Part shown: one piece after another, positions 57,577 through 64,000 of the stretch
How the letters are laid out: every line of letters begins with the position of its first letter
Position numbering within the stretch: the stretch's first letter is position 1
Assembly (NCBI GenBank): GCA_048498515.1
Contig: JBEHXV010000028.1
Coordinates: 1-64,000, forward strand
Direction: 5' to 3'
Length of the DNA: 64,000 nt
Source: UBA4416 sp048498515
GTDB taxonomy: Bacteria > Bacteroidota > Bacteroidia > B-17B0 > Aurantibacillaceae
Made by a program: the position numbers and the translations under genes
Notes under the pieces: generated by a model
Database searches by the model: none
Seen by the model: only the letters and a program-made list of their open reading frames with translations
Told to the model about the DNA's origin: nothing

Positions 57577-58396
57577 ATGTAGAATAAAGTTGATATGCTG
57601 GCCAAGTTTCGAATCGTAATTTAGTCAGTTCCCCATTTTTAAGCTCTTTCATGGCCCAAGTAAATCTTTTTGTAGTCAATTCTGGATGCAAATCAGGATA
57701 TCTAGCCATTGCCTCTCTTAGGGTTCCAAACTCTTCAAATCCTGAGCCATTAGAAGTGATTAATCCATTTTCTACCCCACAAACAATAACAGGAATATTT
57801 TCAAACTTTGGTGAGTAATCTAATAGTTTTGGCATTGTCGGCGAAACAATAACGATATCCATTGTGCCAAAACTCCTATATCTTTTTATGATATTTTCAC
57901 TTCCAATACAATTTTTGAAGTCTTTTATCCCTTTTATTAACTCATCAATTGACGTAAATGTATGATAAACTTCAAAATTCTTTTTAATGATCCATCTTTC
58001 ACCATCCGTTAAAACTCCCCAAGTACATTCATAAAGAGCTTGATATTCGCTTAATTGTATTTTGTGGTCAGCTAAAGCGGCTAAATCTTGTTGTTTCTTT
58101 TTTTCTTCAATAACAGCAACATTTTTTTGAAGTTCTTTTGGGAGTATTAAAATGTCTGGTTTCCTTATTTTAGGAATAGCATTACGAAAAATATGACTTT
58201 CTTGAATTTTATTAGGTACTTGGATAGATGCCTGAGATATCAAATCAGTAGAATTCCATCCTAATGCAAAAGGACTTGTTATAACTGGATATATTAATAA
58301 ATCATGTCTGTTCGATTCATTGTCTCTTGCAGGGTCAGAGTTCAATGAATCAGCTCTTCTTTTTAATTCATTAAAAAAAGTTTCGTGATTATTCAT
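57575..58396 (-). CDS. Orphan HsdR-N-terminal-like (PD-(D/E)xK nuclease) protein
   Basis: The protein resembles the N-terminal nuclease domain of type I restriction HsdR subunits. It shows KPDILIL (D81), VAVIEEKKKQQ (E97/E98 and K99, the ExK motif), then QLSEYQALYECTWGVLTDGERWII (here residues about 113-136), whose YxxxxxxxWGVLTDG pattern is diagnostic. The C-terminal 110 residues are unrecognised. There is no helicase domain and no hsdM or hsdS nearby, so it is not a complete restriction system. Its base composition is visibly more AT-rich than its neighbours, suggesting transfer. It may be a defence remnant, a stand-alone nuclease or a toxin-like protein. Confidence 0.68.
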   Translation of the reverse strand: MNNHETFFNELKRRADSLNSDPARDNESNRHDLLIYPVITSPFALGWNSTDLISQASIQVPNKIQESHIFRNAIPKIRKPDILILPKELQKNVAVIEEKKKQQDLAALADHKIQLSEYQALYECTWGVLTDGERWIIKKNFEVYHTFTSIDELIKGIKDFKNCIGSENIIKRYRSFGTMDIVIVSPTMPKLLDYSPKFENIPVIVCGVENGLITSNGSGFEEFGTLREAMARYPDLHPELTTKRFTWAMKELKNGELTKLRFETWPAYQLYST

Positions 58397-58437
58397 AGTT
58401 CCTTAGACTTGTGTAATTAAGAGCAATCCGAGATTTT

Positions 58438-59088
58438 TTATTCTTTAAAGTTAATGTGTTTTCCCATGGTTCCCCTAAAGCGGTACCAAAAGCTTTGTGT
58501 TTCGGTAATGGGCTTAAATGTGCTGTCGAGTTTTAAAGGGGCGTAATCAATAACAGGTGTTGTATGCGAAAGTGTTTTTAAGGTATCGAAAATAACGGGC
58601 AGGTATTTTAGTGGCTTTAGACGGCGTTTCCCAAAGCGGTAGGTCATGCGCGTTTGAAAAGGATCGGTTGAGAGGGCAATGTTCTCATAACCCAGCGACT
58701 TAGCTAATTTATAACCATACCATACATTTTCGGTGCTGTGCAGGGCTTTGTCCTCAACAATAATATCCTGCTCGGGAACACCCAATTGTATGGCATACAA
58801 TTTCATGATCTTTGCTTCAACGTAAGGCGAATAAACCGAGCTGCCACTCATGATTATTTTTTTGGTGATGCCTCTTTTATATAAATGTACCGACCATAGC
58901 ACCCGCATTTGCATGGTCATATCCCATTGAGGAGGGATAAAGGGAACGCCGGGAACGATAACCGCATCATATTGCTTGTGGGCTGCTAAAGCGCGTTTGT
59001 TTAATTTTTCGGCCGATGGCTGAAACAGGGCACAGGAGCCCAACATGGTAATGACAAACAAAAGGAATATCTTTTTTATACAGGTCAT
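58438..59088 (-). CDS. YdcF-like DUF218 lipoprotein
   Basis: The N-terminus has a lipobox ending TMLGSC (Cys at about residue 19), so it is a predicted lipoprotein, unlike the membrane-anchored SanA-like protein at 11105. The DUF218 domain (about 38-185) shows YDAVIVPGVPF, LYKRGITKKIIMSGSSVYS, KALHSTENVWYGYKLAKSL and ALSTDPFQTRMTYRFGKR. Its function is unknown; relatives act in envelope metabolism. Confidence 0.82.
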   Translation of the reverse strand: MTCIKKIFLLFVITMLGSCALFQPSAEKLNKRALAAHKQYDAVIVPGVPFIPPQWDMTMQMRVLWSVHLYKRGITKKIIMSGSSVYSPYVEAKIMKLYAIQLGVPEQDIIVEDKALHSTENVWYGYKLAKSLGYENIALSTDPFQTRMTYRFGKRRLKPLKYLPVIFDTLKTLSHTTPVIDYAPLKLDSTFKPITETQSFWYRFRGTMGKHINFKE

Positions 59089-59234
59089 ATGGTAACAAAA
59101 CAGACTTTAAGCGAAATAGTTTAAAGATTCATTAAAGATATTATTTTTTCAGGACATCTTCATTGATGCCAAATTATTGCTATTTGCTTTCAAACCACAA
59201 ATAATTAGTATTTTAGAAAAACATTTTTTAACGC

Positions 59235-61148
59235 GTGTCAGCCAAACCTGATATTCATTTTTATTTACAAAAACACTGGGGTCATCATTCATTCAGGCCC
59301 CTGCAGGAAGATATTATCCTGTCGGTTTTAAGCCAGAAGGACACGCTGGCTTTATTGCCAACCGGTGGGGGCAAGTCCATTTGTTTCCAAATTCCCGGCC
59401 TGGTGATGGGTGGTACCTGCCTGGTGGTTTCGCCACTCATTGCCTTAATGAACGACCAGGTGCAGAATTTAAAGAACAAAGGCATCAGTGCTGTGGCCAT
59501 TACTTCGGCCATGAATGCCAAGGAAATAGATATTGCCCTAAATAACTCAGCCTACGGTCATGTTCAGTTCCTGTATGTTTCGCCCGAACGCATCGAAAGC
59601 GAGGTATTCCGTCAGCGCCTTTCGTATTTGCCTATTGGTTTAATTGCTATTGATGAGGCGCATTGTATCTCGCAATGGGGCTACGATTTCAGGCCCAGCT
59701 ATTTAAAGATAGCGGAGCTCAGGGAGTATTTCCCTAACGTAAATATGATTGCCGTAACGGCAAGTGCTACCAAAGAAGTGATAGAGGACATACAGCTGAA
59801 ACTGAACTTTAAGAGCCAGGCTGTTTTTAAGCAATCCTTCGAGCGAAAGAACATTCGCTATGTTGTGCAAAAAGAAGAGAACAAGTATGAGCGCCTGCTC
59901 AAGATCATTAAAAATATTGGCGGTTCGGGGATTGTGTATGTGCGTAACCGCAAAAAAACTGAAGAGATTAGTCGCTGGTTGCTACAAAATGGCATTTCCT
60001 CTTCTTTTTATCATGCCGGCCTTAAAACCAACGACCGAAGTACAATACAACAAAACTGGATCGATAACAAAGCGCAGGTAATTGTGGCAACCAATGCCTT
60101 TGGTATGGGTATTGACAAACCTAACGTAAGGTTTGTAGTGCACCTCGATCTGCCCGAAAGTCTTGAGGCTTATTTCCAGGAAGCGGGCAGGGCAGGGCGC
60201 GATGAAAAACCGGCCTATGCCGTGATGTTGTTTAATCAGAATGACGTTGACTCTTTGAAAGAACAGTTTGAAGAAAAGACTCCCAGCATTGAACAGATAA
60301 AACAAACTTACCAGGCTTTATATAATTACTACCAGGTACCTGTGGAAAGTGGGGAAGGTTTGTCGGTGAGTTTTAACATAGATGATGTATCGCGGAATTA
60401 TAATTTAAAACCTGTTACCTTATACAATGCCATTAAATGCCTTGAAAAGGAGGCTTACCTGTCTTACCTTGACAGTGGCTATGAACCGTCGAAAGTGATG
60501 ATGGTGATGGGCAAAGATGATTTGTATAATTACCAGGTAAAGTTCCCAAAATATGAACCTCTTATAAAAGCATTGCTCAGGAGTTATGGCGGTTTGTTTG
60601 AACAGTATGCCCATGTTAAAGAGAAAGACCTGGCTTACCGGGCAAAGATCTCGGAAGATGAGTTGCTGCGACAGCTTGAGAATTTAAACACACAGGGCGT
60701 CATTTCGTTCATTCCGCAAACAACCCTGCCAAAGCTCATTTTTTTGCAAAACAGGCTCAACCTTAAATTTGAGAGCATTCAGCTCGTTAATTATCCTGTA
60801 TTGAAACAAAAAGGATTGCAGCGGATCAACAGTGTCATTAATTATGTCACCGAAACCTCTATTTGTCGCAGCCGTTTATTGCTGGCCTATTTTAATGAAA
60901 GCGAATTTAAGGACTGCGAGTTTTGCGATGTGTGTATTGAAAAATACAAACATCAGCATACTTCCCTTGAAACGATCAAGGAACAGGTAAGGTTGCTTTT
61001 AATGCATGAAGGCTTTACCTTCGAAAAGATCATTTCAAAGTTAAAGCACATCAATGCCGTGCATTTAACGGAAGCGGTGAATGCCATGATAGATGATAAT
61101 GTACTGCTGATGAACCCCGATAAAAAAATACACCTTAACAAACACTAA
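59235..61148 (+). CDS. recQ: ATP-dependent DNA helicase RecQ
   Basis: The start is GTG (59235). This superfamily 2 helicase has Walker A LPTGGGKSIC (K47), DEAH at 140-143 (followed by CISQWGYDFRPSYLKI, the RecQ aromatic loop), TASAT, and the motif V/VI region TNAFGMGIDKPNVRFVVHLD then QEAGRAGRDEKP. The zinc-binding RQC cysteines lie near residues 550-580 (CRSRLLLAYF and CEFCDVC). At 637 residues it lacks an HRDC domain, which is common in Bacteroidota. It acts in recombination and replication-fork repair. The methyltransferase gene follows with no gap (TAAATG). Confidence 0.95.
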   Translation: MSAKPDIHFYLQKHWGHHSFRPLQEDIILSVLSQKDTLALLPTGGGKSICFQIPGLVMGGTCLVVSPLIALMNDQVQNLKNKGISAVAITSAMNAKEIDIALNNSAYGHVQFLYVSPERIESEVFRQRLSYLPIGLIAIDEAHCISQWGYDFRPSYLKIAELREYFPNVNMIAVTASATKEVIEDIQLKLNFKSQAVFKQSFERKNIRYVVQKEENKYERLLKIIKNIGGSGIVYVRNRKKTEEISRWLLQNGISSSFYHAGLKTNDRSTIQQNWIDNKAQVIVATNAFGMGIDKPNVRFVVHLDLPESLEAYFQEAGRAGRDEKPAYAVMLFNQNDVDSLKEQFEEKTPSIEQIKQTYQALYNYYQVPVESGEGLSVSFNIDDVSRNYNLKPVTLYNAIKCLEKEAYLSYLDSGYEPSKVMMVMGKDDLYNYQVKFPKYEPLIKALLRSYGGLFEQYAHVKEKDLAYRAKISEDELLRQLENLNTQGVISFIPQTTLPKLIFLQNRLNLKFESIQLVNYPVLKQKGLQRINSVINYVTETSICRSRLLLAYFNESEFKDCEFCDVCIEKYKHQHTSLETIKEQVRLLLMHEGFTFEKIISKLKHINAVHLTEAVNAMIDDNVLLMNPDKKIHLNKH

Positions 61149-61856
61149 ATGCAACATTACGGCACTTTATACCTTTTACCTGTAAGCCTTGGCGAATGCC
61201 AGCTGGAAGACGTGCTTCCGAAACGAAATTTTGAGCTGCTCCGTTCTCTCACCTATTTTATTGCAGAGAATGCCAAGGAAGCAAGGGCTTTTTTAAAGCA
61301 AAGCGCTTACCCCGACATTAGTAAGGCAGAGTTTTCGCTCATAAATCAACATGTAAAAAAAGAAGAACTAAGTTCGTTCTTAGCGCCCTTATTGGCAGGA
61401 AACGACATGGGATTGATGAGTGATGCCGGTTGCCCCGGAATTGCCGACCCTGGAGCGGAGGTTATTGCCATGGCCCACCAAAAAGGCATAAAAGTAGTAC
61501 CTATGGTTGGCCCCAGTTCCATTGTATTATCCATTATGGCCAGCGGGTTTAACGGGCAAAATTTTGCCTTTAACGGCTACCTGCCCATCGACAAACCGCA
61601 AAAGATCAAGCGTATCAAGGAACTTGAGCTGACTTGTGCAAAATACAAGCAAGCCCAGTTCTTTATTGAAACGCCTTACCGCAACGAAAGTTTGTTTGAG
61701 GACCTTTTAAAAATGCTGAATCCAAACACAAAATTACTGGTAGCAACAAACCTGACTTTAAATGCGGAGAGCATCCAGGTGAAGACAATTTTTGATTGGA
61801 AAAGAGGGCCAGCCCCCGATTTTTACAAAAAACCTACCGTTTTTGGCTTTATTTAG
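61149..61856 (+). CDS. RsmI-like SAM-dependent methyltransferase
   Basis: This is a tetrapyrrole-methylase-fold (RsmI family) methyltransferase. It has LYLLPVSLGE at the N-terminus, FIAENAKEARAFLK, the glycine-rich GLMSDAGCPGIADPGAEV and the block VVPMVGPSSIVLSIMASGFNG (here residues about 115-135). The length of 235 residues is short for RsmI (about 285), so it is probably the shorter Bacteroidota paralog. The substrate is unproven; RsmI 2'-O-methylates cytidine 1402 of 16S rRNA. The start codon directly follows the recQ stop. Confidence 0.85.
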   Translation: MQHYGTLYLLPVSLGECQLEDVLPKRNFELLRSLTYFIAENAKEARAFLKQSAYPDISKAEFSLINQHVKKEELSSFLAPLLAGNDMGLMSDAGCPGIADPGAEVIAMAHQKGIKVVPMVGPSSIVLSIMASGFNGQNFAFNGYLPIDKPQKIKRIKELELTCAKYKQAQFFIETPYRNESLFEDLLKMLNPNTKLLVATNLTLNAESIQVKTIFDWKRGPAPDFYKKPTVFGFI

Positions 61857-61980
61857 CGCTTTAACAAATTGATTTTATCTTGTTAATTTCCTTTTTCGTC
61901 TATTATATTTTTATTTACGTCTATAAAAATTTCAAAAATTAACATATAAAAAAAACAGGAATATTTTATCGCATAATTTT

Positions 61981-62009
61981 TTGAAAACGAAAAAATTGGA
62001 CTAGATTTA
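61981..62009 (+). promoter_or_regulatory. Bacteroidota-type promoter of the M43 protease gene
   Basis: TTG (61981-61983, within a TTTTTTG run) is followed after 18 nt by TAGATTTA (62002-62009), one base off TAnnTTTG. It lies 28 bases before the ATG at 62038. Confidence 0.5.
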
Positions 62010-62037
62010 AAAAATAAACAACTAAACACCGAACGAC

Positions 62038-64000
62038 ATGAATTTTAAATTTACAAAACCTCTGGCTTACATGGCTTTGATCTGTTCGACTGCAACAGCT
62101 CAAACCGGTAGAAAAGTGATACCAGTTAACAAGGAGTTGGCTCCTGATCCAATGGATCAAACTTACATTGAAAAACGTGGTTGTGCTACCGCTGTGCCTG
62201 ATGCGCAATGGGAAGCTCAATTTCAGCAATTAATTGCACAACTAAACCAGGATCAGGCAAACAACCGTGTGATGGCAAACTATACCATCCCGGTGATTAT
62301 ACATATTATACATGGTGGACAGGCAGTGGGTACTTACCCTAACATTTCCAATGCACAGGCTGTATCTCAAATTGCAGTCTTAAACGCCGACTTTGGCGGT
62401 ACAGGTTTAAATGTTGGTAACTACCCTGCTTCGGCGTTTACGGCTTATGCTACTGCTGCGGGTTTACCGGCAGCTAACAAGGATGGGAATGGACGCCCTA
62501 AGATCTCAAACTTCAACATTAGCTTTTGTTTGGCTACTATTGATAAAAATGGTAACGCCATGTCCGAAGTGGGTATTGACCGTGTAAACTATACAGCGAT
62601 CACTACTCCAACGTCATCTACTTACCCTTCTAAAAATCCGGCTGCAGCGAACTATAACTCGCCTGCAACATTTATGGCATTTATGGATGGCTATATTAAA
62701 CCGGCTACTATTTGGGATCCTACCAAATACATGAACATTTGGGTAACCGATGAAAACTCATCTACAGGTTTGTTAGGTTACGGAACTTTCCCGGCGGCTT
62801 CAAGTTTAACCGGGATCCCGGGTGGAACAGGAACCGCTACAACAGACGGTTTATGGTGCTGGGGCAGGGCCTTTGGAAATACAGGGGCAGTATCGTCTCC
62901 TTATAATAAAGGAAGAACTGCAACTCACGAAATTGGCCACTGGTTAGGTTTACGCCACATTTGGGGCGATGGTGTTTGTTTAACGGACTACTGCCTGGAT
63001 ACACCTCCGGCTAGTTCAGAGAACTACACATTGAACAGCTATCCTGGAAAAGCCAATTCATGTACTTCACCATCAGGAACAAATAATACAACACCTAATG
63101 GCGCCAATGGCGAAATGTTCATGAATTTTATGGATTACTCTAACGATACATATATGTATATGTTCACGGAAGATCAACGTACCCGTGCGCAAACAGCCAT
63201 GTCGAACGGTACTTACCGTAAATTTTTAGGTACGCATGGTTTATGTGCCACCGGGTCTCCGACACCTGCTGTAGCGGCATTTACCATGACCAACACAGCT
63301 TGCAACGGCGCGGCAGTTTCTGTTTCAAATAACTCAACAGGTAACCCTACTCCTACTTATACATGGTCGGCATCGCCTTCTACAGGTGTTGTTTTCAACC
63401 CTAACGCTAACGCGGCAAGTCCTACCATTACGTTTGCCAATAACGGTTCTTATGTAGTTACCTTGTCGGCTCAAAGCGGAACAACTGCGGTAAGTACAAA
63501 AACAAACGCCATTACTGTTTCTACCTGCACAACACCTGCGGTATGTTCGGCAACAGTAACCAACGTAGCTGCTAATGATACCATGTATGTTGGTACAGCG
63601 GGTGCTGATACACAAACATCAGGTTGCAGCCCTAAAGCAGGTTATGTATACGGTTCAAACTGCTATGATGATAAGGAAAAAGCGAGCTTCTTTGCTCCAA
63701 CAAGTTACAGCATGGTAACACCTGGTCCGGCATGGGTTACAGGTGCGGTAGTTGTATTTTACAGAAGCGGTACAATGGGAACAACCGGTACAGCAAGCCG
63801 TGCAGTTAACTTAAAAATGTATAACGGTGATTTAACAAACGGACCTACAGGCACAACAGGTATTGCTACTGCAACGGCTAACTTAGGTTTAATTTCGGCT
63901 GTAACAGCTACCAATAACATTGGTTATTTAGCGGGCGACCCTAACGTAACGTATGCTACTGCTATTGCAAAACCGTATAGATTTACGTTCAGCTCACCGG
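62038..64000 (+). CDS. Secreted M43 (cytophagalysin/pappalysin-type) metalloprotease, 5' part
   Basis: The gene is cut by the end of the window after 654 codons. A signal peptide (about 1-22, ending ATAQ) precedes a propeptide and the catalytic domain. The extended zinc motif HEIGHWLGLRH (H297, E298, H301, H307) and the Met-turn in NFMDYS are intact. The protein then has a PKD-like domain (about 405-495, with SNNSTGNPTPTYTWSASPS as its core, here truncated). Beyond that is a beta-rich region with Cys residues. A T9SS sorting domain is expected further on but is not visible. It degrades extracellular protein. The start is fixed by a promoter 28 bases upstream. Confidence 0.9.
   Translation, partial: MNFKFTKPLAYMALICSTATAQTGRKVIPVNKELAPDPMDQTYIEKRGCATAVPDAQWEAQFQQLIAQLNQDQANNRVMANYTIPVIIHIIHGGQAVGTYPNISNAQAVSQIAVLNADFGGTGLNVGNYPASAFTAYATAAGLPAANKDGNGRPKISNFNISFCLATIDKNGNAMSEVGIDRVNYTAITTPTSSTYPSKNPAAANYNSPATFMAFMDGYIKPATIWDPTKYMNIWVTDENSSTGLLGYGTFPAASSLTGIPGGTGTATTDGLWCWGRAFGNTGAVSSPYNKGRTATHEIGHWLGLRHIWGDGVCLTDYCLDTPPASSENYTLNSYPGKANSCTSPSGTNNTTPNGANGEMFMNFMDYSNDTYMYMFTEDQRTRAQTAMSNGTYRKFLGTHGLCATGSPTPAVAAFTMTNTACNGAAVSVSNNSTGNPTPTYTWSASPSTGVVFNPNANAASPTITFANNGSYVVTLSAQSGTTAVSTKTNAITVSTCTTPAVCSATVTNVAANDTMYVGTAGADTQTSGCSPKAGYVYGSNCYDDKEKASFFAPTSYSMVTPGPAWVTGAVVVFYRSGTMGTTGTASRAVNLKMYNGDLTNGPTGTTGIATATANLGLISAVTATNNIGYLAGDPNVTYATAIAKPYRFTFSSP

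Overview
The window is chromosomal DNA from a member of the Bacteroidota, about 40% GC by eye. The evidence is: at least eight secreted proteins end in a type A C-terminal sorting domain of the type IX secretion system (T9SS); promoters follow the Bacteroidota pattern (TTG, about 19 nt, TAnnTTTG); there is a TonB receptor with an N-terminal carboxypeptidase-regulatory-like domain; and Shine-Dalgarno sites are mostly absent. I see no rRNA, tRNA, insertion sequence, prophage or CRISPR array. I cannot name the genus.

Layout. 0.2-3.1 kb: a secreted M4 metalloprotease. 3.3-13.7 kb: housekeeping and uncharacterised genes, namely a radical SAM protein, a pentapeptide protein, a YCII-like protein, a thioredoxin-like protein, a SdiA-regulated-like propeller, a DUF2306 membrane protein, a YARHG lipoprotein, and a tight minus-strand run yicC / small membrane protein / ubiA-like / sanA-like. 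13.8-20.4 kb: ribD / DMT transporter / yigZ, a five-repeat beta-flower protein, a class III aminotransferase, dacB and a tRNA methyltransferase. 20.5-24.8 kb: a TPR protein, a PorE-like TPR/propeller/OmpA protein and a HisKA_2 sensor kinase in one run. 25.1-31.4 kb: AsmA-like, SRPBCC, YitT, an LpxH-like phosphoesterase and a glycosyltransferase.

31.5-55.5 kb looks like a phosphate-acquisition region. A run of four overlapping genes encodes a purple-acid-phosphatase-like enzyme, a glycine-rich T9SS protein, a PhoD-type phosphatase and a diheme peroxidase with an imelysin-like front. An orphan PstS lipoprotein follows. Further on are a choice-of-anchor I T9SS protein, a T9SS surface protein beside a TonB receptor, a SpoIIE-type phosphatase, and two paralogous PhoB-like regulators. 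One regulator (54777-55466) is canonical. The other (47324-48016) has lost every phosphorylation residue except the Ser/Thr. Several promoters here carry TTA/TTAA elements repeated every 11 bp, the spacing used by PhoB/OmpR-type dimers. The Pho reading is an inference from gene content and these repeats.

55.5-64 kb: a double thioredoxin-like protein, a small T9SS protein, an AT-rich orphan gene resembling the N-terminal nuclease domain of type I restriction HsdR, a second DUF218 protein, recQ with an RsmI-like methyltransferase, and the 5' part of a secreted M43 (cytophagalysin/pappalysin-type) metalloprotease that runs off the end.

The intergenic regions carry four different families of palindromic repeats, two of them present twice. 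The most striking is a composite of about 120 bp with three hairpins at a spacing of about 50 nt (24848-24965 and 47131-47248).
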